The notes under the pieces were generated by a model that saw only the letters and a list, made by a program, of their open reading frames with translations, was not told where the DNA came from and searched no databases. This document shows, piece after piece, positions 46,915-57,971 of a DNA stretch of 64,000 bases; within the stretch, counting starts at the first letter, position 1, and each line of letters begins with the position of its first letter. The DNA is from Methylococcales bacterium (GTDB taxonomy: Bacteria; Pseudomonadota; Gammaproteobacteria; Methylococcales; Methylomonadaceae): contig JAUZSN010000002.1 of the NCBI GenBank assembly GCA_030949405.1, forward strand, positions 186,001-250,000, given 5' to 3'. Made by a program: the position numbers and the translations under genes.

Positions 46915-46935
46915 GCTTTTAACAACGTTAAGAGC

Positions 46936-47280
46936 TTAAAGTTTTTCTCTAATTCTTGCAGCACGACCTGTTAAGTTACGCAAATAATATAATTTTGCAC
47001 GACGAACCGCTCCACGACGCTTAACATCAACACTGCTGATAATGAGGCTATGTGTTTGGAAAACACGTTCAACACCCACACCATAAGAAATTTTTCTAAC
47101 CGTAAAAGCCGAGTTTAAACCCCGATTACGTTTTGCAATGACAACCCCTTCAAAGGCTTGTAATCTTTCACGTTCGCCTTCTTTTACTTTGACTTGAACC
47201 ACAACCGTATCACCTGGGTTAAACGCAGGAAGATCTGTTCTCAATTGTGCTTTATTTAATTCATCAATAATATTACTCAT
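46936..47280 (-). CDS. rplS: 50S ribosomal protein L19
   Basis: A 114-residue protein with [32 protein letters not shown]-type L19 sequence and the C-terminal [18 protein letters not shown]. It sits at the 30S-50S interface. Last gene of the operon. Confidence 0.98.
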   Translation of the reverse strand: MSNIIDELNKAQLRTDLPAFNPGDTVVVQVKVKEGERERLQAFEGVVIAKRNRGLNSAFTVRKISYGVGVERVFQTHSLIISSVDVKRRGAVRRAKLYYLRNLTGRAARIREKL

Positions 47281-47288
47281 ACCAAACC

Positions 47289-48035
47289 CTATTTCACTTC
47301 AAATTTAAATTCGTCTAACAATGCTTCCTGCATTGCGGTTAATTTTTTATGTTCTAATAAATCAGACCGTCTACACCACGTCCGTCCTAAAGCTTGTTTC
47401 ATACGCCAACGTTCTATTTTTGCATGATCGCCACTTAATAAAACTGCGGGAACGGCTTCGCCCTGCTCTAGTTTTTCAGGTCTTGTATAATGAGGGCAAT
47501 CTAAAATCCCATCGCTATAAGAGTCCTGTTTAGCGGAGTTCTCATCCCCTAATACTTTTGGAATTAATCGAGTGATTCCATCAATAATAGTTAATGCGCC
47601 GAGTTCACCGCCACTGATGATATAGTCGCCTAACGACCATTCTTCATCACAAATGGTTTCAATAAAACGTTCATCAATGCCTTCATAACGACCCGCAACT
47701 AAAATAAGTTGATCAACGTCGGTGCTTGTTGTCGAAAGTAAAGCGTGATTAATAGGTTTCCCTTGAGGTGATAAACAAATCACTTTGCAGTTTTTTGCGT
47801 TCATGCTGCGTTTTGCATCATTTACCGCATCGGCAAGTGGTTGATATTTCATCACCATGCCAGGGCCACCGCCATAAGGGCGGTCATCAACGGTACGGTG
47901 TTTATCGTGGGTATACTCTCTAGGATTCCAAACAGATAGGCTTACTAAGGCTTTTTCGAGGGCTCTACCTGTTACACCATAACGTGCTGTTTCGCTGACC
48001 ATTTCAGGAAACAAGGTAATGACATCAAATTGCAT
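47289..48035 (-). CDS. trmD: tRNA (guanine-37-N1)-methyltransferase TrmD
   Basis: TrmD methylates G37 of tRNAs to prevent frameshifting. The 248-residue SPOUT enzyme has [16 protein letters not shown], the knot loops [14 protein letters not shown] and [13 protein letters not shown], and the catalytic Asp/Arg region [20 protein letters not shown]. Standard position between rimM and rplS. Confidence 0.98.
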   Translation of the reverse strand: MQFDVITLFPEMVSETARYGVTGRALEKALVSLSVWNPREYTHDKHRTVDDRPYGGGPGMVMKYQPLADAVNDAKRSMNAKNCKVICLSPQGKPINHALLSTTSTDVDQLILVAGRYEGIDERFIETICDEEWSLGDYIISGGELGALTIIDGITRLIPKVLGDENSAKQDSYSDGILDCPHYTRPEKLEQGEAVPAVLLSGDHAKIERWRMKQALGRTWCRRSDLLEHKKLTAMQEALLDEFKFEVK

Positions 48036-48036
48036 C

Positions 48037-48540
48037 TTAAAAGTCTATATCCCAGTCAACACGCATAATTCCTGTTTCAAGATTGATGTTAACGATGGTT
48101 TCAGGTTGTAGGAAGGGGATGAGCCGTTCTTTTTCACCTTTAACAATCAATACGTCATTCGCGCCTGTTTCTAAAATAGAGTCAACATCACCTAGCTGAA
48201 CGCCTTCCAGCGTTTCAACTTTTAAGCCGATTAAATCATGCCAGTAATATTCATCGCCTGCTGTTGCCGGTAATAAATCTTTTGGAATAAGGATTTCACT
48301 CCCGATCAACTGTGCGGCAGCGTCTCTATCACCTATTCCTTTTAATCGGGCAATGACTGTTTTTCCTTGGCGTTTGCCGCCAGCTACTTTAATTTCAGTC
48401 AGTTCATTATTTTTTTTTAACAACCACGGTGAATACGTTAAGATATTTTCACGGGGTTCGGTAAAAGAAAAAATTTTTAACGCGCCATGAACACCAAAAA
48501 TACCCGATATTTCACCTAGTGTAATCAGTTTTGTAGACAA
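48037..48540 (-). CDS. rimM: 16S rRNA maturation factor RimM
   Basis: A 167-residue two-domain factor for 30S head assembly: N-terminal [20 protein letters not shown] and a PRC-barrel with [18 protein letters not shown] and [15 protein letters not shown]. Only one base separates it from trmD. Confidence 0.97.
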   Translation of the reverse strand: MSTKLITLGEISGIFGVHGALKIFSFTEPRENILTYSPWLLKKNNELTEIKVAGGKRQGKTVIARLKGIGDRDAAAQLIGSEILIPKDLLPATAGDEYYWHDLIGLKVETLEGVQLGDVDSILETGANDVLIVKGEKERLIPFLQPETIVNINLETGIMRVDWDIDF

Positions 48541-48545
48541 TGCGC

Positions 48546-48812
48546 TTAGGCTGCAACTGCAACAGCTTCAGACTTTTTATGGTCTTTAATGAGTTTAGAA
48601 ACACGATCAGAAGGTTGCGCCCCTTTTATTTTCCAATGTTCAATTCGAGTTGTATCTAAACGTAATCTTTCTTCTTGACCTGTTGCAAATGGGTTAAAAA
48701 AACCAAGACGTTCAATATAACGTCCATCACGGCTGTTGCGACCATCAGTAACAACAATATGATAAAATGGACGATTTTTCGCGCCACCGCGAGAAAGACG
48801 AATGCGTACCAT
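48546..48812 (-). CDS. rpsP: 30S ribosomal protein S16
   Basis: An 88-residue protein: [30 protein letters not shown] and [17 protein letters not shown]. First gene of the operon; its promoter should lie in 48813-48990. Confidence 0.98.
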   Translation of the reverse strand: MVRIRLSRGGAKNRPFYHIVVTDGRNSRDGRYIERLGFFNPFATGQEERLRLDTTRIEHWKIKGAQPSDRVSKLIKDHKKSEAVAVAA

Positions 48813-48990
48813 TGATAAATTCCTTAAACAATAATCAAATTAATCTATCTATGTTACGCGATTTTTTTAAGATGTGAAATATAAATTAATAATTTTTATC
48901 ATTTTTATTAGAGACGCTCGTGTTATTTTGTGCCATTAAAAACGATTATTAAGGGAGAAACGTTAGGCGGAAATGGCTCTCTATCAATGA

Positions 48991-49680
48991 TTATTCTAAA
49001 ATTTGCTTAAGAAATGGAATGGTTAATTTACGCTGGGCTGACAGAGTGGCTTTATCAAGTTGTTCTAATAAAACCCACATGGATGGCATATCACTGGCAT
49101 AATGTGTCACTAAAAAATGCCCTACCTTATGCGAAACGATAATTCCCATGTGACTTGCTTTATGAATTAAGGCGGCAATAATTTCATCTTGCTCTAACGG
49201 ATTTAATTTTAACGCTAATCCTGCATTAAGACTGTTTTTAAGATCCACTAATTTAGTTTTACTTGCTTCGGGGTGTTCACGAGCGGTTAAAATTAGACGA
49301 TTATTATTTTCTAAATGCTGATTGAGAAAATTTAATAAGGCTTGCTCCCAATCTAAGTTACCGACAATTTCATTCACATCATCGAAACAGATGAGTTTGA
49401 CCTCTTCGAGTCCTTCAAGCATGGAAAGGGGGGGTAGTCGCTTTTTTTCAAAAGGATAGTAAAAAGGGTTCATCCCCTCGGTATGCCCTAATTGACAACA
49501 GGCTTGTAAGAGGTGGCTTTTCCCTAACGCAGCATCGCCATAAAGAAAAATCTGTCGTTCACCTGTTCCTAAAATCAAATCTTGTAATTGGGTAACAATA
49601 GTTTGATTGGATGCGGGAAAATAGGTGTTAAAACCTTGATTTGATTGAAATTCAAACGCGAGTGGAAATTGAATGCTCAT
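48991..49680 (-). CDS. hda: DnaA regulatory inactivator Hda
   Basis: Hda works with the DNA-bound sliding clamp to stimulate ATP hydrolysis by DnaA and so limit initiation. The 229-residue AAA+ protein has an N-terminal clamp-binding QFPLAF, Walker A YGDAALGKSHLLQA, Walker B LICFDDVNEI and LTAREHPEA (sensor 1 region). It lacks DnaA's DNA-binding domain. Confidence 0.92.
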   Translation of the reverse strand: MSIQFPLAFEFQSNQGFNTYFPASNQTIVTQLQDLILGTGERQIFLYGDAALGKSHLLQACCQLGHTEGMNPFYYPFEKKRLPPLSMLEGLEEVKLICFDDVNEIVGNLDWEQALLNFLNQHLENNNRLILTAREHPEASKTKLVDLKNSLNAGLALKLNPLEQDEIIAALIHKASHMGIIVSHKVGHFLVTHYASDMPSMWVLLEQLDKATLSAQRKLTIPFLKQILE

Positions 49681-49684
49681 GATT

Positions 49685-50031
49685 TTAGGGTGTTTTTTTT
49701 CTTAAGCGTACGTAAAAGCTCGCCCCAAAAAAAAGTAATAAACTAAAAATAACTTCAAGTATAGCAAGTAATCGCTGGTCTGCTGTAACAAACGCTTCTA
49801 TTGAGCCATGAATAAAATACAATAAGCTCACATAAGCAGCCCATGCACAGCTTTTAGGTTTTGCCTCAAGTAAGCCGCGTAAAGGGAGTAACAAGGGGGT
49901 GACCATGACAATAAGGACGATACTCACGGGAAAATACCGCGAGGGAGCTAATAGGGTATTCCATAACATCATTAAAAAAAAGAGTCCGAAATAACCTGTT
50001 AAAGCAATGTAATAAAGGTAGCGTGGGTTCA

Positions 50032-50032
<1 letters not shown>
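49685..50032 (-). CDS. DUF2069 membrane protein
   Basis: A 115-residue protein with four predicted membrane helices (YYIALTGYFGLFFLMMLW; VSIVLIVMVTPLLLPL; AAYVSLLYFIHGSIEAF; AILEVIFSLLLFFGASFYV). DUF2069 genes usually lie next to wrbA and hda, as here. Function unknown. Its start overlaps the wrbA stop by one base. Confidence 0.85.
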
Positions 50033-50981
<949 letters not shown>

Positions 50982-51041
50982 TCTTGGATAACATAAAAAA
51001 CGTTATAATAACATTTTGTATTACTAACGGCTCGTAAAGCT

Positions 51042-52466
51042 ATGAAATTACCTGATTATTCTTCTGCACGAGTCCTTGTCGTTGGCGATGTAATGTTAGA
51101 CCGCTATTGGCATGGGACGACATCACGTATCTCATCCGAAGCCCCTGTGCCTATTGTTCACGTTAAAGATGATGAACAACGTGCAGGAGGCGCGGGTAAT
51201 GTGGCTTTAAATATGGCTAAACTAGGAGCAACCGTTTCATTAATGGGTTTTGTCGGCAAAGATGAAGCGGCTAAAAAGTTAACAAGACTATTAAACAAAG
51301 CAGGTGTTGTCTGTTCGTTTGAGGCTTTAGACGATTTGCCTACGATTACTAAACTCCGCATTATGAGTCGCCATCAACAACTCATTCGGATGGATTTTGA
51401 AGATGGTTTTCATCATGTTGATAGTACGACCTTGTTGTCTCATTACCAAACTAAACTAGAACACGCACAAATAGTGGTTTTATCGGATTACAATAAAGGG
51501 ACACTTAACGATACTCCCGGGTTTGTAACCCTCGCTAGAAAAATGAATATTCCTGTGTTAATTGACCCGAAAGGAACCGATTTCACCCGCTATCGTAGTG
51601 CCTCTTTAATTACCCCTAATTTAAGTGAATTTGAAGCAGTTGTTGGTCATTGTGCTGATGAAGATGACATTGTGACTAAAGGGGGGCGACTCTTGGTTGA
51701 ATTAAACTTAGGTTCCTTACTCATTACGCGAGGTGAGCATGGAATGACCTTATTAGCGAATGGTGAACCGCCGTTACATTTACCCACACATGCACAAGAA
51801 GTTTTTGATGTAACAGGGGCAGGAGATACGGTTATTTCAACCTTAGCCGCGAGTCTTGCCGCTAATAGCTCGTTAGTTGAAGCCATCACATTAGCGAATA
51901 TAGCCGCAGGTATTGTCGTAGGTAAATTGGGAACCGCGACTGTAACCATAAAAGAATTTAATGAAGCCTTAAATGGAGAAAGCGTTGATCATCAAGGCGT
52001 AGGGACGCTTCCTGAAATTATCAATGCGGTCAATCATGCTAAAAAGAATGGTGAAAAAATTGTATTAACCAATGGTTGTTTTGATATTTTACATTTAGGC
52101 CATATTACCTATTTAAAACAAGCCAAAGCGTTGGGCGATCGACTGGTCGTCTTGGTTAATAGTGATGACTCTGTTAAACGTTTAAAAGGTGAAAATCGAC
52201 CGATTAACCATTTGAATGAACGGATGGAAATGTTAGCGGCATTAGAATGCGTCGATTGGGTCGTGTTTTTTACCGATGATACGCCGCAAAACGTTATCGC
52301 ACAATTATTGCCTGATATTTTGGTGAAAGGCGGCGATTATGCGGATATTACAACCATTGCAGGCCATAAAGAAGTGCTTGATAATGGCGGTGAAGTTAAA
52401 GTTTTAACCTTTGTTGACGGGCATTCAACCAGTCAGATTATTGAAACGATTAAAGGGAATCCTTAA
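51042..52466 (+). CDS. hldE: Bifunctional heptose 7-phosphate kinase/heptose 1-phosphate adenylyltransferase
   Basis: HldE makes ADP-D-glycero-heptose for the lipopolysaccharide inner core. The 474-residue protein has an N-terminal PfkB kinase (VVGDVMLDRYW; RAGGAGNVALNMAKLG; DVTGAGDTVISTLAA) to about residue 320 and a C-terminal nucleotidyltransferase (NGCFDILHLGHITYL; VNSDDSVKRLKG). It overlaps ubiA by one base. Confidence 0.97.
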   Translation: MKLPDYSSARVLVVGDVMLDRYWHGTTSRISSEAPVPIVHVKDDEQRAGGAGNVALNMAKLGATVSLMGFVGKDEAAKKLTRLLNKAGVVCSFEALDDLPTITKLRIMSRHQQLIRMDFEDGFHHVDSTTLLSHYQTKLEHAQIVVLSDYNKGTLNDTPGFVTLARKMNIPVLIDPKGTDFTRYRSASLITPNLSEFEAVVGHCADEDDIVTKGGRLLVELNLGSLLITRGEHGMTLLANGEPPLHLPTHAQEVFDVTGAGDTVISTLAASLAANSSLVEAITLANIAAGIVVGKLGTATVTIKEFNEALNGESVDHQGVGTLPEIINAVNHAKKNGEKIVLTNGCFDILHLGHITYLKQAKALGDRLVVLVNSDDSVKRLKGENRPINHLNERMEMLAALECVDWVVFFTDDTPQNVIAQLLPDILVKGGDYADITTIAGHKEVLDNGGEVKVLTFVDGHSTSQIIETIKGNP

Positions 52467-53332
52467 TGACTAAAGATAGACTATTAGATCGGGCTCATCA
52501 GTATTGGTTATTAGCACGTTTTGATAAACCGATTGGAATTTTAATTTTATTATGGCCTGCCCTGTGGGCATTGTGGGTTGCGAGTGACGGCAAGCCTAAT
52601 TTACTGGTTTTAACGGTCATTTGTTTAGGCGTTATTTTAACGCGAGCGGCAGGTTGTGTGATTAATGATTATGCAGATCGTGATTTTGACTGCCATGTCG
52701 AACGCACCCAACAACGACCGATTGCATCAGGAAAAGTAAGCCCTTCAGAAGCCTTAAAACTATTTGCTATTTTGATTGGGAGTGCTTTTTTATTAGTGTT
52801 ATTATTAAATGTCATGACCATTTTATTATCGCTCATTGGTGCATTTTTAATTGCCAGTTATCCCTTTATGAAACGCTATACGCATTTGCCCCAAGCCTAT
52901 TTAGGCATTGCTTTTGGTTGGGCTATTCCCATGTCATTTGCAGCACAGACTAACCATATTCCAACGGTTGCTTGGATTATGTATTTAGCCGTTGCTTTAT
53001 GGGCGATTGTTTATGACACCATGTATGCCATGGTCGATAAAGAAGATGATCTAAAAATTGGGGTTAAATCAACCGCTATTTTATTTGGTGATAGAGAACG
53101 TGAAATTATTGCCTTATTACAGTTGGTTATTTTAAGTCTTTTAGCGATTGTTGGACAACTGCAAGCCCTTGGATTTTTCTATTATTTTAGTCTTCTTATT
53201 GCGGCTGGATTATCGGTTTACCAGCAAACTTTAATTTTTCAGCGTGATAAAGACTTATGTTTTAAAGCCTTTTTAAATAGTAATTATTTTGGAATGGCGA
53301 TATTTATAGGGTTGATGATTGATTATGGGTAA
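52466..53332 (+). CDS. ubiA: 4-hydroxybenzoate octaprenyltransferase UbiA
   Basis: UbiA attaches the polyprenyl tail to 4-hydroxybenzoate in the inner membrane. The 288-residue protein has about eight or nine membrane helices and both Asp-rich motifs, VINDYADRDFDCHV and YDTMYAMVDKEDD, which bind Mg-diphosphate. Coupled to hldE; the other ubi genes follow. Confidence 0.95.
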   Translation: MTKDRLLDRAHQYWLLARFDKPIGILILLWPALWALWVASDGKPNLLVLTVICLGVILTRAAGCVINDYADRDFDCHVERTQQRPIASGKVSPSEALKLFAILIGSAFLLVLLLNVMTILLSLIGAFLIASYPFMKRYTHLPQAYLGIAFGWAIPMSFAAQTNHIPTVAWIMYLAVALWAIVYDTMYAMVDKEDDLKIGVKSTAILFGDREREIIALLQLVILSLLAIVGQLQALGFFYYFSLLIAAGLSVYQQTLIFQRDKDLCFKAFLNSNYFGMAIFIGLMIDYG

Positions 53333-53379
53333 AATCCATAAGGACTAATAATGTAATAACATCCCAAACTTTATTGTAG

Positions 53380-53401
53380 GCTGGGCTTTAAGCCCCCTAT
53401 G
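53380..53401. terminator. Small hairpin between ubiA and the DUF971 gene
   Basis: GGGCTTTAAGCCC with flanking C/T bases forms a compact stem 50 bases after ubiA; no strong U-tract. Its role as terminator is tentative. Confidence 0.35.
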
Positions 53402-53430
53402 TTTTATATTAACTAATCAAACTTCAAACT

Positions 53431-53808
53431 ATGCGTTTAAAAGCCGATCCTATTCATTGCCATTTAACTGAAATTAAACTTCATAAACTCTCTAAAGTTT
53501 TAGAAATCAGTTTTGATAATGGTAAAGTTTTCAAATTACCCTGTGAATATTTACGGGTATTTACCCCCTCCGCAGAAGCATTAGGTCATGCGCCTGGACA
53601 AGAAATTTTGCAAACAGGCAAACAAGACATAGGCATTAATGAAATTAAAGCCATCGGAAATTACGGTATTAGCCCTGTGTTTACGGATGGACATCAAACG
53701 GGGATTTATACATGGGAATTGCTTTATAAACTGGGTTCTGACTATGAAACTTTATGGGGAAGTTATTTGAAACAGCTTGAAGACGCAGGGAAAAGTCGTA
53801 CCGCCTAG
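53431..53808 (+). CDS. DUF971 family protein
   Basis: A 125-residue protein with the DUF971 fold found at the N-terminus of gamma-butyrobetaine hydroxylases (LEISFDNGKVFKLPCEYLRVFTPSAE; IKAIGNYGISPVFTDGHQTG; YTWELLYKLG). Free-standing forms are common beside ubiE in gammaproteobacteria. Function unknown. Confidence 0.85.
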   Translation: MRLKADPIHCHLTEIKLHKLSKVLEISFDNGKVFKLPCEYLRVFTPSAEALGHAPGQEILQTGKQDIGINEIKAIGNYGISPVFTDGHQTGIYTWELLYKLGSDYETLWGSYLKQLEDAGKSRTA

Positions 53809-53859
53809 TTATTTCTTTCCGTTTATTTTTACACAAAATTCAATACTATTATTACTATT

Positions 53860-54609
53860 ATGAGCAATCAAGACACCACCCATTTCGGTTTTAAAGAAGT
53901 CGATACTGAAGAAAAAGTTAAATTAGTCCGAGGAGTCTTTGATTCTGTCGCGGCGCAATATGATGTGATGAATGATTTAATGTCACTGGGGATTCATCGA
54001 ATTTGGAAGCGCGTCGCGATACAGCTTGCCAATGTTCGTAATGGCGATAAAATCCTAGATTTAGCGGGCGGCACGGGGGATTTAACGATTCAATTTGAAA
54101 AGCGTGTCGGTAAAACAGGGGAAGTTGTTTTAGCCGATATTAATTCAGAAATGTTACGCACGGGGCGTGATCGTTTAATTAATAAAGGACTTATCGGGAA
54201 TATTCGATATGCCCAAGTCAATGCCGAGTGTTTACCCTTTGAAGATAACACCTTTGACTGCGTGAGTATTGCCTTTGGTTTAAGAAATGTTACCGATAAA
54301 GACGCGGCATTACGTTCTATTTTACGCGTTTTAAAACCCGGTGGACGGCTGATTGTTTTAGAATTTTCTCATCCTACTGATAAATTAACTGAAAAGGTTT
54401 ATGATTTTTATTCCTTTAATTTGTTACCCAAAATTGGTGGAATTGTCGCAAAAGATGAAGAAAGCTATCGTTATTTAGCGGAGTCTATTCGGATGCACCC
54501 TAAGCAAGATGAATTAAAAGAAATGATGGAAACGGCAGGCTTTGAACGCTGTGAGTATTTTAATATGACGCAAGGGATTGTTGCCGTACATCGGGGTTAT
54601 AAATTTTAA
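53860..54609 (+). CDS. ubiE: Ubiquinone/menaquinone C-methyltransferase UbiE
   Basis: A 249-residue SAM-dependent enzyme acting on demethoxy-ubiquinol precursors. Motifs: [50 protein letters not shown] and [12 protein letters not shown]. Normally followed by ubiJ and ubiB; here 2.7 kb of accessory genes intervene. Confidence 0.97.
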   Translation: MSNQDTTHFGFKEVDTEEKVKLVRGVFDSVAAQYDVMNDLMSLGIHRIWKRVAIQLANVRNGDKILDLAGGTGDLTIQFEKRVGKTGEVVLADINSEMLRTGRDRLINKGLIGNIRYAQVNAECLPFEDNTFDCVSIAFGLRNVTDKDAALRSILRVLKPGGRLIVLEFSHPTDKLTEKVYDFYSFNLLPKIGGIVAKDEESYRYLAESIRMHPKQDELKEMMETAGFERCEYFNMTQGIVAVHRGYKF

Positions 54610-54619
54610 GAGGTGCAAT

Positions 54620-55210
54620 ATGGTTGCCAATTTAGCGACGAAATATCATTTGAGCGAAGCTGAGTATTTGGAAGGCGAAAAAACCAGCGAAATTAAGCAT
54701 GAATATAGTGAGGGTGACGTTTATGCGATGGCGGGGGCGAGTCGAAATCACAATATTATCAGCAGTAATATTGCCAGGCAATTGGGTAATCATTTAGAAA
54801 ATACGCCTTGTACAACATTTGTTGCCGATATGAAAGTAAAGGCTAATGATGCTTTTTATTACCCTGATGTATTGGTGGTTTGTGATGATGATAAAGGGGA
54901 TGATTATTATACTGAATTCCCCGTTATTATTATTGAGGTTTTATCGAATTCAACCCGTGGTCGTGACAAAGTGACAAAAATGAATGCTTATCGAACTATT
55001 CCAACATTACAAGAATATGTTCTTATTGAGCAAAATTTTGTTGATATTGAAATTTGTCGTAGGTCTTCGCATTGGCAATCCAAACATTATTTTTTAGGGG
55101 ATAAAGTGACATTTGAATCATTAGAAATAACGTTATCGGTTGAGTCTATTTATCAGCGAGTGGTTAATGAAGAAATGTTGGAATTACAACGTAAAGTAGT
55201 CAAAACATGA
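54620..55210 (+). CDS. Uma2-family (DUF820) endonuclease-like protein
   Basis: The 196-residue protein starts at 54620, 10 bases after ubiE with AAGAGGTG upstream; the longer frame runs into ubiE. Typical Uma2 sequence: YLEGEKTSEIKHEYSEGDVY, TFVADMKVKANDAFYYPDVL and VIIIEVLSNSTRGRDKVTKM, where D...E-x-L is the PD-(D/E)XK ladder. Uma2 proteins are abundant, often duplicated, and of unclear role. Confidence 0.88.
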   Translation: MVANLATKYHLSEAEYLEGEKTSEIKHEYSEGDVYAMAGASRNHNIISSNIARQLGNHLENTPCTTFVADMKVKANDAFYYPDVLVVCDDDKGDDYYTEFPVIIIEVLSNSTRGRDKVTKMNAYRTIPTLQEYVLIEQNFVDIEICRRSSHWQSKHYFLGDKVTFESLEITLSVESIYQRVVNEEMLELQRKVVKT

Positions 55211-55247
55211 GGGTGTGTTGTCTTTATCCTACTAAGGTGATGCCCCC

Positions 55248-55505
55248 AATTTTTTGCATGATGTCAATAAATTAGTCCAGATGCCTATGTTAGTCATTGG
55301 CGTTATTTCTTCGAGCCAACTTATTCAAGTGTCGTTAGAAGCAAAACGTTTAATTGAAGCGGGTATTAACGTCGTATAGGCAATTGAGCTTTTTACACAC
55401 ACTATTTTTGTGATGACAAAAGAAAAGCAGAGTTAGGTTTATACGGTGGTTGAATCGGAATTGATTAAAGTCGGTTTTGAAAGTATATTTGGTCTTAAGA
55501 GATAA
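55248..55505 (+). pseudogene. Uma2-family gene remnant
   Basis: One frame with two TAG stops reads MPMLVIGVISSSQLIQVSLE, AKRLIEAGINVV, ELFTHTIFVMTKEKQ and YTVVESELIKVGFESI, the C-terminal part of another Uma2 protein. The N-terminal part is gone. It lies between the intact Uma2 gene and the ATPase gene. Confidence 0.72.
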
Positions 55506-55509
55506 TTTA

Positions 55510-56703
55510 ATGGAACGTTTAAGTATTAAAAACTTTTTATGTATTAAAGAAGCTGATTTTGAAGTCGGTAGGTTTAATATTATTATTGGCTCTCAAGCCA
55601 GTGGTAAAAGTGTTATCAGTAAAGTATTGTACTTTTTTAAAGAAATTTTTTATAAGGCTAAATTATTAAGTGTTTCAGAATATAATGTAGAAACAACGCT
55701 TTATAAAAATTTTAAGAAGTATTTTCCTGAATATACGTGGAAAGATCAAAACTTTCAAATTGATTATGAAATTAATAATATAGGTATTTCTTTAATAAAT
55801 ACCCATGAGGGGACGATAGAGGTCGTTTTATCGGATGAATTTGTAAGAATGACTGAAGCGTTAGAAAAATTAAATAACGTAGAAGATTCTTTGGATTCTA
55901 TATTAGAGCTTACGAAATTAAAAAAAGAATTTTCTTGTCTTTACCCTGTGTTATTTATTCCTGCAACACGTTCTTTTTTTGCCATTATGCAAAAAAATAT
56001 TTTTTATCTTCTGGATAATGATATAAAAATAGACCCTTTTTTGAAAAAATTTGGCTCATTATATGAAAATGCAAAAAGGTCATTTATTGAACATGATGGT
56101 ATTGTTAGCAAAAGTGAACTACAACAAAAAACAAAGTCTATAATACACTCTATTTTAAAAGGAAATTATTTTCGTAAAGACGAACAAGACTGGATAGAAA
56201 TGCAGACAGGAGAGATCGTTAATCTTTTTCATTCGTCATCAGGGCAACAAGAGTCTTTACCCATGCTGATTATTTTATCTGTATGGGTTTCTTTTATAGA
56301 TATAATAGATGAGAGAAGCAACGCTAAAATTTTTATTGAAGAACCCGAAGCGCATTTATTTCCTGTTTCTCAAAAGCATATTATTTCTTTACTAGGGGTA
56401 ATTTATAACCATTCTTATGATTTTGTATTAACAACCCATAGTCCTTATATTTTAACGGCGATTAATAATGCAATTTTAGCACAAGATGTTATCGAAGAAA
56501 AAGGCAAGGAGGCGGTTAAAGCTATTTTTGATCCTGATTTTTCGATTAAATATGAGGATGTAAATGCTTATACTATTGAAGACGGACGTTTAATAAGTAT
56601 TATGGATGATGAGGCGCGATTCATTGGTGCCACTATTATTGATTCTGTGTCAGATGATTTTGAAACAGATTTTGATAATTTACTTGATTTGCAAGCAGAA
56701 TAA
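55510..56703 (+). CDS. AAA family ATPase, putative defence protein
   Basis: The 397-residue protein starts at 55510 (MERLSIKNFL); the longer frame overlaps the Uma2 remnant. It is SMC/OLD-like: Walker A IGSQASGKSVISK, a signature-like SSGQQESLPMLIIL, Walker B KIFIEEPEAHLFP and LTTHSPYIL. Its stop overlaps the next start (TAATG). The partner gene looks like a nuclease, so the pair resembles two-gene phage defence modules, but I cannot assign a named system. Confidence 0.82.
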   Translation: MERLSIKNFLCIKEADFEVGRFNIIIGSQASGKSVISKVLYFFKEIFYKAKLLSVSEYNVETTLYKNFKKYFPEYTWKDQNFQIDYEINNIGISLINTHEGTIEVVLSDEFVRMTEALEKLNNVEDSLDSILELTKLKKEFSCLYPVLFIPATRSFFAIMQKNIFYLLDNDIKIDPFLKKFGSLYENAKRSFIEHDGIVSKSELQQKTKSIIHSILKGNYFRKDEQDWIEMQTGEIVNLFHSSSGQQESLPMLIILSVWVSFIDIIDERSNAKIFIEEPEAHLFPVSQKHIISLLGVIYNHSYDFVLTTHSPYILTAINNAILAQDVIEEKGKEAVKAIFDPDFSIKYEDVNAYTIEDGRLISIMDDEARFIGATIIDSVSDDFETDFDNLLDLQAE

Positions 56704-57120
56704 TGGATTTTCAAGCCTGTGGTCGAAAGAGAACAGATAAAATTATCACAATTTCTGAAAATACTCGGAAATTTACCCTGAATAATCCTCATCAAAAACT
56801 AGTTTTTCAGGTTGTCGTTGATAATTGTTTGATTAAAACAGGAAAACGTTGTGATTATTTGTTTGAAATAGGTGATCCAATACGACAAATATATTATGTT
56901 GAATTAAAAAGGGAAGGCTATTGAGAAAGCGTGTGACCAGTTAAAAACAACGATTATAGCCTGTAAAAATCGTCATCAAAATTTACTAAAAGAGTGTCAT
57001 GTTGTTGCCTCAATAATTCCTAAGTTAGGAACGGGAACACAAGTATTAAAAAAGAAGTTTAGACAACAAACTGGGATCAATTTAAATTTACATACTCGGC
57101 ACGCTCAAAAAATCATATAA
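56703..57120 (+). pseudogene. Partner nuclease-like gene, frameshifted
   Basis: The first frame (56703-56924) includes KTGKRCDYLFEIGDPIRQ and YYVELK, a D...E-x-K ladder of PD-(D/E)XK enzymes. At AAAAAGGGAAGG the frame shifts by one base; the continuation AIEKACDQLKTTIIACK ... KFRQQTGINLNLHTRH runs to 57120. The whole would be about 138 residues. The nuclease motif lies before the break. Confidence 0.72.
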
Positions 57121-57153
57121 ATTACTTTAACTCATAAATTTAGATACATTGGT

Positions 57154-57297
57154 ATGCAAACACAGGTAACTTTAGAAAGAAGTCGATTAAAGGGTTTAAT
57201 TCAACATCCGCATTTCAAGGATGATTCGGAAGCTATTTTAAACATTAAACCTCAAACTAAAAAAAGTTATTCTTTTTGTGGGTATAGGGCGTTGTAA
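57154..57297 (+). CDS. Small hypothetical ORF (47 aa)
   Basis: ORF beginning MQTQVTLERSRLKGLIQHPH and ending SYSFCGYRAL. It has no close ribosome binding site. It may be a decayed remnant of the inserted module rather than a gene. No family recognised. Confidence 0.25.
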   Translation: MQTQVTLERSRLKGLIQHPHFKDDSEAILNIKPQTKKSYSFCGYRAL

Positions 57298-57347
57298 AAA
57301 TAAATAATGTTATCTTTTAAACTCTTTTTCCACCCCTTTATCTATCT

Positions 57348-57971
57348 ATGCTAATCAAACCCCTCTTAAGCAGTGCCTTAGAAACCGTACTTAATCAATA
57401 CCTCACCTTAGATGATAAGGCTCATTTATTTTTAACTCCCTTAGCCGATAAGGTTATTGCGATTACGATTGAACCTTTCAATGAAACCTTATACCTCTGC
57501 CCGACTAAAACCCATATTCAATGTTTAGAAAATTTTGTAGGCGACGTTGATACCACACTTTCAGGTTCAATCGCCGCTTTCGGAGTCATGGGACTTTCAA
57601 AAACCCCGATGCGTTCTTTATTTTCAGGGGATGTGAAAATTACTGGGGACACTCGCCTTGGACAAAGATTCCAGCAACTTTTTGAGCAATTAGAGATTGA
57701 CTGGGAAGAACACCTTTCTCATCTCACAGGTGAAGTTGTCGCGCATACGTTAAGTAACTTATTTCGTTCAAGCCATCACTGGACACAAGAAACCATTGAA
57801 ACCTTTAAACTCAATGCGACCGAGTTTTTACAAGAAGAAACCCGTGACTTACCCGCAAATGCCGAAGCGGATATTTTTTATCAACAGGTTGATAGTTTAC
57901 GCATGGATTTTGACCGCCTTTGCGCCCATGTTAATCGGTTACAAACACTTAACACTAACAAGGACTCTTAA
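57348..57971 (+). CDS. ubiJ: Ubiquinone biosynthesis accessory factor UbiJ
   Basis: The 207-residue protein has an SCP2-like lipid-binding domain (PLLSSALETVLNQYL; TTLSGSIAAFGVMGLS; FSGDVKITGDTRLGQRFQQL) and a C-terminal coiled coil (FYQQVDSLRMDFDRLCAHV). It scaffolds the soluble ubiquinone-synthesis complex. Its stop abuts ubiB. Confidence 0.92.
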   Translation: MLIKPLLSSALETVLNQYLTLDDKAHLFLTPLADKVIAITIEPFNETLYLCPTKTHIQCLENFVGDVDTTLSGSIAAFGVMGLSKTPMRSLFSGDVKITGDTRLGQRFQQLFEQLEIDWEEHLSHLTGEVVAHTLSNLFRSSHHWTQETIETFKLNATEFLQEETRDLPANAEADIFYQQVDSLRMDFDRLCAHVNRLQTLNTNKDS

